From: Plenodomus lindquistii
Taxonomy: Eukaryota > Ascomycota > Dothideomycetes > Pleosporales > Leptosphaeriaceae
Length of the DNA stretch: 64,000 nt
Assembly: GCA_025504975.1 (NCBI GenBank)
Contig: JANUWI010000004.1
Span: forward strand, 744,001 to 808,000
Direction of reading: 5' to 3'
How positions within the stretch are numbered: position 1 is the first letter of the stretch; each line of letters opens with the position of its first letter. Below, in pieces: positions 9,059 through 21,202 of this stretch. A program made the translations under genes and the position numbers. The notes beneath the pieces are model-generated. The model was not told the origin of the DNA. It saw only the letters and a program-made list of their open reading frames with translations, and did not search any database.

Positions 9059-10899
9059 GCTTGGCGATTTGGATGGTGATGTGTTGGGTGGTCGTGGTCA
9101 AGTGGCGAGGCGTGGGTAGTCGGGCAGGAAAGCAAGGCACAAGGGGGAAGTATATGTAGCCTCGCAGCCTGTGGAGATGATGCGGGCAAGACTCGACTAT
9201 GTGCAAAGATCAGTCAGTCTCACGCGTCGCAGAAACACGGCGGCGTTGTCTTTCTATCGTCTCATGCTGGCTCGGTCGCTTTGTCCAAGATCCCTGGCGG
9301 TGAGGGGCGCGTGTGCGTGGGTGCGAGGGATGGGCAGGTGTATGATGTACATATGGCGCTAGAGACGCGCACTAACACGTATCCAGCGTTCCCGCTCCAA
9401 GGTTGGCGGGTGATCAGGCGTTGAATTCCGGGCAAAACAAAGACCAAGCTGCAATCAATCCCATCTAATCAAGAGACGCTACCACGCGCCGCAGCAGTCT
9501 CAAACGACATGCCTGGGAAAGGGGTGAGCCACAGCATGCAAGACACAGTCAGAGACGCGTTGGATCCTGCAGTTGAGGATCCAGTCATGGCCAGCCTCCC
9601 AACCAGAGCATCATCACATCACGTCTTGACGATAAGATAGCCCTCGAGATAACCTTAGGCCCCGCCATTACACCACAACCCACCAATCCCCTCTTGCCCG
9701 CCTGCCTTTCCCTGTGCATCCCAATCATACCCCTAACCCTACTACACCATGTACAAAACAACTCGTAATACGACCCAACGACTAATCCAACTCTTACCGC
9801 AGACTTACGCAAAAAAAAAGGCTCACACAAACCTGCCCTCCCCTGCGTGGTGCGACAACATGACGCGCACCGAAGAAGCGCCTCGCCAACGACATCATAC
9901 ACGGCCATCTGCAGGGTCCTGTTACACGACTCGGTATTTTGCTCCGTTGTAATAACCTTTGCAAGCAATTTTTCTGTTTTCCAGGGGCAGGGGGTGTTGC
10001 AGTACTCATGCTAAGTATATGTACATATTCTATCCTGTACTGTGTACTTTATCTAGCGTAGTGGTACTCATACTAATTGAGTAGGATATACCAAAATGAT
10101 GCCCAGTCGGTAAACTGTGCCTGCTTTCTGCTTTCTGCACGCGCAATACGCAGCTCATGTCGCATCACCCACCTGCAGTTTACTCATCCACCACCAACCA
10201 CCCCTCACAACTCACATACACTCACATACACTCACACTTATACTCATGCGCCATGTACACTGTACACCGGCGCAAAATAGGCATCCACCCGTCATCAAAT
10301 CCCAACACAACACAACACACACACCACCTTGCACCCACATCATCTCACCTCATCTCCCTTCACAACATCACATCACTCCACCACCCATCACATCCCATCA
10401 CATCCCATCACACCCTGACCGCCCAAAAAACGTTTGCGTAAAAACAATGTTTCACATTTCTCTGCAAACAAGGCGTATGTAAAATTCGCCACGTCGTAGC
10501 GACGACGTCAGTCCCGAGATTAAGCCTTTGACTTTGACGGCCTTGTTCGCCGATTTGCGGCGTGTTATTGTTGTCGCTTGTCGGGAAAGTTGCTGTGGCT
10601 GCGGGAGTGGGAGCGAGTTCGGAAGGCACTGTATGAGTAGGGCCGGGGGGAGTTGTGGCGTAAGATTAGTCAGATTGTGTGATGATTCATATACCCAACT
10701 GTGTATACTTGTGCATGTATCAAGGTTTGCTATTTAGGTATCTCAAAAGAAAAAGGATGGGTCGCCGCGGCGGTAGAGTACAATACAAACCAGTGAGCGC
10801 CAATGATCCAACGACACCAAACGCCAGAATCATTCGCAACAGAAAACGTCGCTTGCGTTGTAAATATCGTATCGCATGACATGCTCACATCCTCCCACA
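9059..10899. other. Intergenic stretch with simple repeats, no gene seen
   Basis: About 1.8 kb. It contains low-complexity CA-rich tracts: ACTCACATAC-type repeats around 10,200-10,240 and CATCACATCC-type repeats around 10,360-10,415. Short frames here are explained by these repeats. No RNA gene is recognised. Confidence 0.5.
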
Positions 10900-12559
10900 T
10901 CACGAAGCAGAATCATATTCTACCCCCCATACCCCCCTCGCCTCATCCTCACTCATTTCCTCGCCCTCCCCAACACCCTCCCACCTCTTCACCCTACCCT
11001 TTGTATCCCCAATCCGCCGCTTGAGTATACACTCTCCGTTCCCCTGACAAATCTCCTGTCGTCCCAGGTTCTTGAATCGCGGTCCCAGCGGGCCGTTCAC
11101 ATAATGATACTGACCCAGGAACCTGTACTGTCTTGGATCACTCAGTGGATAAAATTTGTCGCCCCAGTGGCCTGCAAAGTAGAACCACGAGACGGGAGCG
11201 GCGGGGTTGAGATTTGATGAAAGCAGAGTATCGGAGCGGAAGTCGTAGGTGTACGAGTACATGTTTTGCACGGGGTCCCAGAGAGGGCCGCGGTCGGTGA
11301 CGTCGTGTAGAATGCCGCCGGGCAGGACGTACGGGTGTAAGCCGGGCGTGGCGTACATAGCGTGGGTGCCTGTTGCGGAGAAACCTATGGGCTGATGTGG
11401 TTGTTAGCACGCACATTCGATCTGCTTTTGTAAATCCGAGACTCACCCGCTTCCCGCTCTTCTCCACGGCATCCCACGTATACGCCTCACCAAAACTGTG
11501 CTCGCTGAAGAAGACAGCTTTTGGCTTTCCGTTATGAAAACGAACAGTGGTGTGTTCCCAGTCCCCAACGTGATTTCCAAATCGCACGTTGAACACTGAA
11601 TTCCCGAGATTGTAGCTGTAGAAGAACATCCAGAATGCGTCGACTACACCATCGCCTTTCGGTACAACAATAAGCACTACAGGCGCATCGCTCCTGCCGC
11701 CGACAATCTTCTTGCCCGTGAGTTTGCGTTTAGCGTAGCGAAGCTCTGGTTGCCAGATTTCTTGGTCAACAAGTTCTTCGCCCTCGGGGGTCATGGTGGG
11801 GATGGGGAGACCAGGAGATGTAGAGGCGGGACGGACGCCTCCTCTATCTTGGGCATCACCTGGGCCGACGTGCCACCAGTCCGACTTCTCACCATCTATG
11901 TCTTCGTCAAAGTGTGTGGGTGTGTCGGCATTGTCCTCATCATCGCCTCCATGTTTTGGGACATTGGGGATGTTTGTCTTCCCCCCCAGCCAGTCTGGGC
12001 GATCTTCGACATTATCGTCACTTTGGAGATAAACGAATCGGCCCCATTGGTTGAGCCCACCCAGATCTGAGATGGTTGGGTGATCATCTTTCGACTGCAG
12101 GGGTGTGTAATTGAGATGTGGCGTCGTGTGAATCAAGTGTTCGGCCATGTCACCCGGCCAGTACTCTTCCCCAGAGAACAAGTGGATGAGCGGCGCATGG
12201 TCTATAACATATTGGGGAATGTCGCGCTCTCCTTGTGTCTCCCAGCCCTCTGGTATGTTCCGTGCATCGTTCCAAAAGTCTGTCAGATTCACTTTGTCCT
12301 TGTCGCCGTCCAGCATTTTCTGTGCTTTGGACTTGGAGGCCCAGCCCGACTTGTTCAAATGAGCCAGCCCACACATGCCGAACCAGTCGCATGCTTTCCG
12401 GTCCAGCCATGAATGTGAGGACGCGACCCATGATTTGTCCTCGATGCGCTCGTCGTAGGGTGTCACCTTATCGAAGAGGACATTTTGGTATACTTGTGAA
12501 AAGGAAAAGAGTCCGAAGAAGGTTCCCGCAGCAGCGATGGCTGGTTTCCTGCCCTTCAT
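10900..12559 (-). CDS. Vps62-family protein (5' end unresolved)
   Basis: The last exon is 10900-11391, the intron is 11392-11446 (55 nt, GTGAGT...ATCAG), and the upstream exon is 11447 to at least 12559. The splice joins KSGKR|PIGFSATGTHAMY. Vps62-family signatures are clear: FNVRFGNHVGDWEHTTVRF, AVFFSEHSFGEAYTWDAVEK, THAMYATPGLHPYVLPGGIL and WDPVQNMYSYTYDF. Yeast Vps62 was found in screens for vacuolar protein sorting and carries this DUF946-like fold; biochemical activity is unknown. The first in-frame ATG is at 12559 (MKGRKPAIAAAG, with a hydrophobic stretch after it). However, the frame stays open to 12862 without an ATG and is preceded there by CTAAC and TTTCCAG, a good acceptor. So an upstream coding exon beyond 12863 is likely. 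The span given is the minimum (about 535 residues). Confidence 0.78.
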
Positions 12560-13857
12560 CTGGATGTCTTCGCTAGTGGACGACTCGTCGTCACGCGCAT
12601 CAGATGTATGTGTGGTTTCGAGCGGTGTTTCAGGTGTAGAGTGGTCTATGGATATGTGGATGGTAGGCGTGAGGTACTGGTCAGAGGCGTCCTGCGCAGC
12701 ATCTGACGGTTGCTCGGGGTTCTTCGACGTGTGCACTACAGCTGCTGGGAAGTCGGGCAGATGGACTGGAGTTATGGGCGACACTGCAAGTGATGACGAA
12801 GGCAGGGCACGGAGTGGGACCTGCGCTCCGCCGCCATGTTGAATGTAGGGTGCGATTGGCACTGGAAAGTTAGCACAAGGCCCAGACTACTGGATGCGGT
12901 AACTGAATTGTGCAGGGTAGCGTGCATGCCGCATTCGCCGGGTGCTGACAAAGTCGTCTAAAGTCCGAATATCTTCGAGCGAGAGCCTGCGGCAGGCCTA
13001 GGAACCACCCGGAACAGCGGTTCGCTCTGGCGATCGGGCGGTAGACTGTCAAATCGGCTGCTCGATACGGCTAATCGACAGTGCGCGTGGTCGAACCAGA
13101 CAAAGTGCAGAGGCTGGCAGGGCGGAAGTTGCGGAGACGATTGCATGATGACATGGACGTGTGCCATGAGCTGGCCGGACATGCGCGGAACTTACTCGTG
13201 GATGCTTGTAGCTGCTACACGTGCCGACTGCCGGCTTGGGCGATGACTGTGCAGTGATGCTTACTGCAATGGTGGGCTCGAACAAGACGACATGGAAAGC
13301 TGTACAACGCTGTGATGGAGAAGAGGCGTGGAGGTGTCCAAATGGAGGGCACGTCGATGATGCGGGCTGGGCGTACGTCGCCGCACGCTAGCCCAGGGAC
13401 GAGACAAGCGGGAGCGGGTATTATGCGCCTCTCCATTCTCTAGACTAAGTACATTCTCCATACTCTGACCTCCGCCATGCACGAGCCTCAAAGCTTCGTC
13501 GATATAAGACGTCACAATGCTGGCGATAGCTATGGCATACGAATCACCTCCGTTCCCCCCTTTTCGACGCTAGGACGAAAACGTGGCAAAGGAAATTCAC
13601 GTGACGTTTGAAGACGCTCAAAGAGTACTTGTGTAAATAAGAGGCCTTGTCAAGTGTGGAGCTGGTCTTGGCCTGGATGCTCACATGAAGGACTAGGTCG
13701 ATGGGTCTACTTAGTACATGAGAGCATGTGCAGTCAGGTCTACAGCTGCTACATGCGATAGCAGCTCTGCTACACATCAGCCCCATCTTCGTCGCCCTGC
13801 AAACGCCATGGCAGCACCTCGTCTTGCCTACAAAGTCTCGTCGTCCTGAGGTCGATC
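12560..13857. other. Upstream part of Vps62 gene and intergenic stretch
   Basis: 12560-12862 is an open extension of the Vps62 frame, probably coding, ending upstream at a consensus intron acceptor (12863-12869 read on the minus strand). From about 12,900 to 13,857 I see only short frames and no recognisable gene; a first exon for the Vps62 gene should lie here. Confidence 0.4.
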
Positions 13858-15424
13858 GTGCCTCCTTCACGGCGTCTTTCTTATGCAAGTCAAAGCGAAC
13901 GCAGGTGCCAAAACGAACATCTGTACGTCGAAGAAGATGAGCGCCAAGTTGGCAGGACAAAACTGGCACAACTCCAGACGGATTCCGCCTTTGTCCAGAA
14001 GTTGCAGAGCCCAGTAAGCGAAACCCAGTTCTACGACAAAGATGCACCAAGTACCGTCGCTCATAGACAACGCCTACGCACCAACTGTGAGGCGATTTGC
14101 AATCTTATATACGACAAGCACGAAAACAAATATACATACAATGTCAGAACCATCATCGACTACACATGTTGTTCCATTGAAGGGTCAGCCTCAATGGCGG
14201 AAGGCCTACTGGATGAAAAGGTGAAAGTTGGAACGTTGATCCAGCTCAAGGAGAGCTTAACATGGTGGATCGTCGCCATGATACCGACATTCTCAACAAT
14301 CGAGCGCGAATTTCATGCCCGCGTAAGCCGCCACATCCATATGATTGCGGTCTCCATGAGCCTCAGCACATCGAAGCGAGAAAAACACAATTTGACGGAA
14401 CTGGAGATGCAGCTATTTTTCGACGAAATGATGGGGAAAAATTCACGTGTCGATGTCTGGAAGCAACACTATGTGGCGTGGCTACTGGCTTTTATTTCCA
14501 GTGTTCGTTCAGGCTCCTTCATATTTACAACAGGATATAGGGGGGGTGACGCAGTCGGGGGAGCTGCCGGTGAAAATCTGTCTCCCCGGAAAGAATCACA
14601 CACACTTCGCTGGAAAGATATCACATTCTCTAGGCACGACGATGGGATCGGCTGCACGATAAATTTCTGATTCATGAAGGGGCATCAGGATCCGTAAAGG
14701 AAGACATACGTGTTTGGGGAGAGACTGGCCTTCTTTCCACCAAAGAGCTCTCGACTTCACTTGGACCTGAGCCTCGTAATGTTCGCTCTAGCATGTGAGC
14801 GTGGACTTTTCGAGGGGTCTCTCGACGATTTGCTCGACGACGATCAATCGTTTTTACGAGTCAATGAAGATATTGCAGAGCAAGCAGTGTTTGTGGCAGC
14901 TGATACTGAAGGTATTGAGTACCTCCTCCACGAGAATATATGGCTAACAAAGTATGAACAGGTAGGTTGGTACCAGAAAAACCAATGGGTTCCAATGCAC
15001 TTAATCTCAAGCTCCAAGGAATGTGCGTCGACGTCGGTCTTCTCAACACCAACACCACGTACAGTTTCAGACGCGAAGCTGCGGCTGCAACGCTCATGTC
15101 CCACGGCACTGAGAGCGCGCAAGCTCTACTGAATCACGTCCCTACGTCAAAAGGCGCCATCATACCTTATGATCATAAGGGTCTCGGATCTCGCGATATG
15201 ACAGCGTTTCGGCTTGGTGGCGCAGAGCTTGCACCAGAAGAGATAAAAAAAAATACTTCGCGCAGTCCAGAGTAGCGCGTTGGGAACAAGAAAACTCAGG
15301 CAAGAGCCTAGCAGAGGAAATCAAACTACGCTTCAAGGAGCGCCTAGCTGAACACGAAGAATACCGGCAGCTTGACACAGACCTTGACGATATGGTCTTC
15401 GATTTCCGTGTAGCCCTCCGTGAT
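13858..15424 (+). pseudogene. Relic of a tyrosine-recombinase-like protein (degenerate)
   Basis: Broken reading frames on the plus strand. Frame 1 from about 13,858 is open to a TGA at 14668-14670 and is interrupted again by TAA at 14695-14697, then continues in the same frame (14,700-14,960). Similarity then moves to another frame (14,970-15,245). After an A9 run (15245-15253) it shifts once more, to about 15,424. Pieces match the layout of fungal tyrosine-recombinase-like proteins: AWLLAFISSVRSGSF (box I arginine), LRWKDITF, FMKGHQDP, YSFRREAA (box II-like arginine), and LLNHVPTSKGAIIPYDHKG with a candidate tyrosine. Downstream RVARWEQENS and KERLAEHEEYRQL look like the normal helical continuation. 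Base composition is ordinary, so decay was by indels and stops, not RIP. I cannot tell which element family it belongs to. Confidence 0.55.
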
Positions 15425-15793
15425 TGACAATGCGAACCCAGCAATTGCGTATACTACATTGTCAGTACCGCAGCACTACCAGGCTCTGAGGAGGTTGCTG
15501 AAAGCGCACTTGTATGCTCCACAGAGGTCTGAAAGTTCACTATACGAACTGCTAAGCAAACAGTCATCTCCCGGCTCCTTGACAGTATCGACATCGAAGC
15601 CCGCGCAGCGACGTGTTGACTCGAAAGTTACAATTTGCAACGTGTTGGTATGACGAGAGAAAGGTGATGCGCACGCTACCAAGCCCACAGGAACAAAAAA
15701 TGTCTTTCAGACTATCTTCAGCCCTAATCAGCAAGACTCGAAGAGAAGAAGGCAAAGTTCCAGCGCGATATCAATCTGGCCAATACGATTTCT

Positions 15794-17380
15794 ATGCGAA
15801 AAGACAAATCACAGGATATGGATGGCGAGGTTTCACACGACTCTGACCGGCATGGTCAGTGGGACGACCTAGCCAAGAAACCAGTGACCGAATCCAACAT
15901 GAAAATGCTCTTGGATAATACAGCCCGAGAATACAATGAACTTTGCAAGCAATACATCCAAGAAGTACAGTGGAACTTCCTACTCCTGCAGGACTTCAAC
16001 CGTTCAAGTTCGCAAGTTGCACAAGCTCAGGACGACGCCAAGCAAGAGCGTATTCGCGCAACCAAAGCAAGTGAAGACCTCCGCGGAGCACGAGAGCGCA
16101 TACAAGAGCTGGACGCAGCACTGGCAAGAGAGCCCGAAGCTGACCCCTCTGCATCCAAACCCGGACCATCAGCAAACCCAGGACGCGGCAGTGAACTCAA
16201 AACATTCGCACTTTCAGCTTTATGGGCCATCGAGACCACAACAGCAGGGGCAGCATGCTTAGCCCCAAAGGTCGCGCCAAAAGTCGAGCTGTTGGACGAA
16301 AACAACAATCTTGTATCAAGTAGGCCTTTTGGGTGCGACTGGAATACAGAAGTTCAGCAGATGCTGCAAGAGATCCGCAGAGAAGGCCTGGCGCAGGTCA
16401 ATGACACCACAGCAGCAGCATCTAGCGCAGACTTCAGTGGGTACGAAGTTCCCAGCAAGCTTGTCGAAGACGCCACCACTCAGGCCATGGCCAAAAAGAC
16501 TTCATACGCAGTCACTGTCAAGCAACTATGGGCAGATCACTTGACGAAACAACCCGCGATTCGACCTCGATCAAGGCCCAACACCACGACACCGCCAGCT
16601 CAGCAACAACCGGCGCAGGGTTCGTCGACTCCATCCGGGTCTGCGGACAAAACGAAGAAGACTGCGGAATTGGGCACCGAAGCGTCAAAGGGTGAGGACA
16701 ACAAAGGAAAAATGGCGCAAAAGAATAGAGGAAAAGCGGGAACCATCACAGAAGCAAATGCGAGGCGAATTCTTGCGCCTCGCAAGAAGTGCACTTGTTT
16801 CGTCACGCTACACGCCACAAGGGCGGTCCAAATCAGAACATGCGGCTCCGCTAACGGGTACAAGTTGTTCATTGACAAACACAATGTTGTTCCCGAAACC
16901 GCAGTTCTGTCCAACACCCCAGCACAGAAGGGTAAAGCTCAACATTGGGCCAGACACTGCACTTACGGCACATGCCTCAGGGTTTTGGACAATTATTGGA
17001 GCTGCACTCGGCAGTTGCCCGGAATGCGCACACAAGAAAAATCTCGTTGCTTTGGACTACGTCGTTGGACCCACTCAAGTTCAATACTCACTGCTTGTGA
17101 AAAATGGAATATTATCCGACGGCGTGGTGGCGAACTCACTGATGGAACCCCTGGACATTGCATCTATGCACCGAAAAGAGATGGGCGTCATGAATGCAAA
17201 TATGCGTCTCGTTGGCGATACGACGGTGTGGGATTTTGGAAAAACTTTGCAGCGGAAAGCTCAAGAATTGCCTCAAGATATCAAAGACGCTTACCTGGCG
17301 AGAGGATTGCAAGGATTGACATTGGATGGCATAGGCAAGACGAAAAATCTCGACAGACTTCAATGAGGACTGCCTTGTGA
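15794..17380 (+). pseudogene. Decayed coiled-coil ORF downstream of the recombinase relic
   Basis: An open frame without a firm start, the first part of which looks like genuine protein. It has a helical, coiled-coil-like region (QAQDDAKQERIRATKASEDL then RGARERIQELDAALARE, about residues 75-115). A Lys/Pro/Thr-rich linker follows. After roughly 16,750 this frame turns Cys/Arg-rich and unlike protein, while the frame open from 16,692 to 17,366 reads plausibly there (ALDYVVGPTQVQYSLLVKNG, GDTTVWDFGKTLQRKAQELP). A frameshift in the 16,700-16,950 interval is therefore likely. It may be the C-terminal part of the recombinase-like gene or a second gene of the same element. No domain is recognised. 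Confidence 0.4.
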
Positions 17381-18806
17381 GTTGTGCAATCATCGTTCAT
17401 CGTTCGTGTTCTTGTGCGCTTCTCCAAGCACCATGTGACGTAGTCCCAGCACGGGAGCCTTGCTGTATACTCTATAGTATACCAAGAGCACGACGCACAG
17501 GCTGGAAATACCTTTGTTGGCCCTTGGGTACGCTGTTGTGATGACCAAGGGTTGAGTTTCGGGTGTTGTTGACACAATAAACACGCGCTTCTTTGGTGGG
17601 ATTTTCTGTGGCAGTCTTCAGACCCGTGGTACTCGCCCCTGGTCGCCGTCTGCTAAGTCCATGCGCTGGATTCATATGGCTTTGAAGGATAGATCAAAGA
17701 CCGGCGATGCCTCGGTGGAGATTTGATCTAAGTGTGAGACGTAGATTTTCCTGATTCTCAGATCACTTGGGTAACGCGCTTGATGAGATGACCGTTGTGG
17801 CTTGGACATGTTTTGAAATGACATGCAGGGCTCGCTGCATGTCCCGGACGAACCACCTGGTAGGTAGGATGCGTTTAGGATGTGAAGTAGAACTACCATA
17901 GGCACGCGCGGGCCTCCTCATCTGAGATGGCGCGAGAGTTGTCAATACACAGCTTCTGCAGCAGGTTACATCCCGTGGACCGGTAAGGTTCATTGACTTT
18001 CTTAGCTTTTCTTGCTTGGATTCTGTTATGAGGAGTGATGGCGCGGCGGGCTCTTGCCTTCGTGTTAGCAGTTCCCAATGGTGTGCGTGGTAGTACCGAA
18101 TATCTTGCCCATGCTAGTCGCAATGTCCACATTCTCAACATCTTCCCCCGTGGCTTTTCATTCAAGGTAGATACAACAGTTCTTCTTCAGCCTCTCCACG
18201 TTTCCTGCGGAGCGGTCCTGTCCTTGTAAAAAGCTATAGTCTTGATCTCTTTGGCGATGAAGTCCTTTATTTTCACTTTGCTCAGCGCGTCAAAGCGCAT
18301 TTGCTTTTCAGTTATTTGTGCGTCATTCATCGTTTTCGTTGGTCGTGCAATCGCGTGTGGTTATGAGGTGGGATGTTGATATATGTCGCTGAGGTGTGCT
18401 TGTGATGCTGAGGTATGGTGTGGAGCACGTTCACCTCACCGCTGATGCCCCGACGTCGCATTAGCTACTCAAGTACGTTAGCATGCACGCAAAGCCAACA
18501 AATTGAATTGGAAAAAATCATGCCAGATAGTTACGAGAAGCTCAAGCTGGAGATTTCATTGCACGAGACGTACCTAAGAAAGTCGTCCATACATTGTCTC
18601 TAAGTAAGCTTGTCGGATGATTGGGGATGTGTACTCCCATAAGTCTAAAGTCCCTACGTTTATGTCGGAGGTGTGGTATGGGCTGGGAATTGACATGGCT
18701 TGCTTCCGCGGTGGTCTTGTGACACAGCCTGACTTTCGTTTGATCCAAATCATGAGTATTGGTAATATGGTATGTAAGTGCTTGTATCATCTTCCTCCTC
18801 TATCCG
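17381..18806. other. Intergenic stretch, no gene seen
   Basis: About 1.4 kb of ordinary base composition with only short, unconvincing frames on both strands. It may include more of the decayed mobile sequence to its left, but no terminal repeats are recognised. Confidence 0.4.
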
Positions 18807-20892
18807 TCAGAGACCCTGATTACAGTTTCCTTCCATGGTGCAGAATGGCAGCTGTATCGGCTCGGCGCCCACACCCTGCGCAACAAGGCGCTCGCGCATC
18901 TCGCTCAGCCGCGGCGCAGCATCAATTTGACTTCTATTCCCGCCCGTCACTGGGTCTTTTGCGCCAGACCACAGGATTTCTGCGGCGGCCGCGGCGCGCG
19001 GCCAGACCATACGGTCGAGGTTGGTGGGGTCGGTCATCTCGGTCCACCTGTGGTAATTTTAGGACGACATGGCATGTGATAGACGCGCGAATGGTAGAAC
19101 GGGAAGACTATGCAGGGTAGGGGATGGAAGAAAGGATATAATGCGCGAGACTTACATGTGTGCTTCGCCTCCAATGACTAGGTGCTGGTTTTCTTCAGGT
19201 ATGCCGGACAAAGGGTCGTAAGAGTACATCAACCGCCAGTTGTGGAAGGGAGCGCAGTAGTCTTGGTAGGGCCATGCGTCTTCTGAGACGGAGGGGGCAA
19301 AATTGTACCATTGGCCTTTGCCGCAATCGAGATACTGGTTCTTGGTGTTAGTACCGCTGCCATTCTTCTTCGCCAACCGTTGCGTATCTCCAGTGAAAAA
19401 ATGGAGACAGTGAATGTGTAGCCGAGCATGAACGTACCCAATAGTTATAATTTCCAGCCAACGCTTTATGTCCCTTTGCCACAATCTCCGCGACCGCCTC
19501 ATCGCTGCGCCAACTCTGCACGATAACGTCTGAGCCAAGTGTAATGTTCCAGTCCAACAGCATTTCCTCCCATACTACAGGTGTCAACCCGCGCTTCCTC
19601 ACCTGGTCGTGGTTTCTATCCACAAATCTCTGCATGAGTGGTTGCAGTACCGCCGTTTCGTCTGTGCCCACCGTGTCGTCCAGCGTATACGCCAGTTCAT
19701 TCACTTCATCCCCACCCGTGTGGAAGTACGCAGAGTACGGATACACCCTCGGTAATAAATCGTCAAACAATTTCTCCAAAAACGTATCCACGGCGCTGGA
19801 ATTCAACTTGAGCGTTCCAGACGGCGGTTGCGCAGCAAAATCACCCTCATTCAGTGGCATATTCCATGCCGCAATTAACTCAGGGTAACTGTAGTGGATG
19901 ACCGCCGTGTGGCCTGGCATATCGATCTCGGTGATTACTTCTACCCCTTGCAGCGCACCGTGGCGTTGTATACGCGCAAAATCTTGCACAGTGTATACAA
20001 GATCGGGGCGGTATGCGCCTTTTGCGCTGAGTTTTGGTAGTGCTGGAATGACGAGCGGCCATGACTGCGAGTCTGTGATGTGTAGGTGGAAACGATTCAT
20101 TTTGTTGTATGCGCAGGTGGAGATCTGGCGCAGAATGTCGGAGACGGGGAAGTAGTTTCGGCTGACGTCGAGGTTTACGCCGCGATGGGAAAAGGTTGGT
20201 ACGTCGAAGATAGAGACGGGGGCGAGGGGGGTGTATGTTGCGGATAGTGAGGAGTGGAGGTAGAACAGCTGTGTAAATGTTGTGAGGCCGCGGGCTACGC
20301 CTATACTGCTATTCGCGGAGATTCTGGCTATACCCTCCGTGTTGAGGATGAGAGAGTATGATTCGTCGACTGTGCCGGCGAGGGGTTTGCTAATACTGAC
20401 GGGGTCGCTGGTTAAGAGAGTAATGTCGACTCGGGAGATGATCTTTGAACTACTGATTCGAGAGGGCTCTGTCCAGTTACGAGGGTGGAACTTCCAAGGG
20501 TAAAAGTTGCGGCGAAGTATCGTAGTGTAGGCGGAATTTATGGCGAAGTCGATGATGTCGTGAGTTGTTACTTCGCCTGTTTCCATGTCTTCGTCGGATG
20601 ATAGATAATCGTCATTGTCGCCGATTCCATCTTCGCTGAAGGTTGTAAGATCACGTTTGCGGAGTTTCAGGGTATCCTGGTGTTCGGGTCTGGGGTTAGA
20701 GTTTGAAGAGAAGAGAAGAGACGTTTTGTCTGCAATTGAGCCTACATTCGTTGCGCCAGCCTCATGTACATAGAACTCGACATCGCTTGTAATCCAAAGT
20801 ACTGTGTCGCCGTGCTCATAAGAAGCAGGTACTGGCCAGATTGCACTGGCCGGCAATGCAAAGAGAGGGATAAACGAAAGAAACAACCTCAT
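18807..20892 (-). CDS. Secreted beta-N-acetylhexosaminidase (GH20)
   Basis: Three exons: 19438-20892, 19156-19334 and 18807-19047, with introns 19335-19437 (103 nt) and 19048-19155 (108 nt), encoding 624 residues. The start at 20892 gives a clean signal peptide, MRLFLSFIPLFALPASA. GH20 features are HRGVNLDVSRNYFPVSDILR, NRFHLHITDSQSWP and EVITEIDMPGHT. The catalytic Asp-Glu pair is in YFHTGGDEVN, and WEEMLLDWNI plus GGEAHMWTEMTD and AAAAAEILWSG close the active site. The junction at exon 2/3 splits the Met codon of EAHMW. These enzymes remove terminal GlcNAc from chitooligosaccharides and glycans outside the cell, serving chitin recycling. A hAT transposon sits 310 bp upstream of the start codon and may affect its promoter. 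Confidence 0.93.
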
Positions 20893-21194
20893 CTTAGATA
20901 ACGATTTAGAGAGAATGGAGATAAGTAGAGCGAAAGTGGCGTGCAGAATCAACGCATGTAGACAATATAAGGGAGCAATTGACGTCTTACGTCTACTGGA
21001 ATGGCTTATGACAAAGACGCGTACTGGAATGAGGCCGGCGCAAGGAACGGGATCCTATCCTTCATCCGCACGACAGTTATAATCTTAGCTGAGGCTAGCA
21101 GACTTAATAGATGGTTCCCTGGGTATATCGCAGAATATTGTCGTGTAATGGCCAGTACTGTGCTTGAGTGCACCTTGAGTGGGGCGTTGCACTG
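20893..21194. other. Upstream region of hexosaminidase gene
   Basis: 302 bp between the hexosaminidase ATG and the hAT target duplication. Composition is ordinary, so RIP did not noticeably spread into it. No regulatory element can be named. Confidence 0.5.
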
Positions 21195-21202
21195 CACCCG
21201 CC
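21195..21202. repeat. Left 8-bp target-site duplication of hAT element
   Basis: CACCCGCC, identical to 25331-25338 immediately after the other end of the element. Eight-bp duplications are diagnostic of hAT transposition. Confidence 0.85.

Noticed and set aside
10360..10415. CATCACATCC repeats as a CRISPR-like or telomeric array
   Set aside because: Short, imperfect simple repeat without spacers; does not match a telomere unit.
12560..12862. Start of the Vps62 protein at position 12862
   Set aside because: The codon there is GTG and is preceded by an intron acceptor; a non-ATG start is not credible in a fungal nuclear gene.
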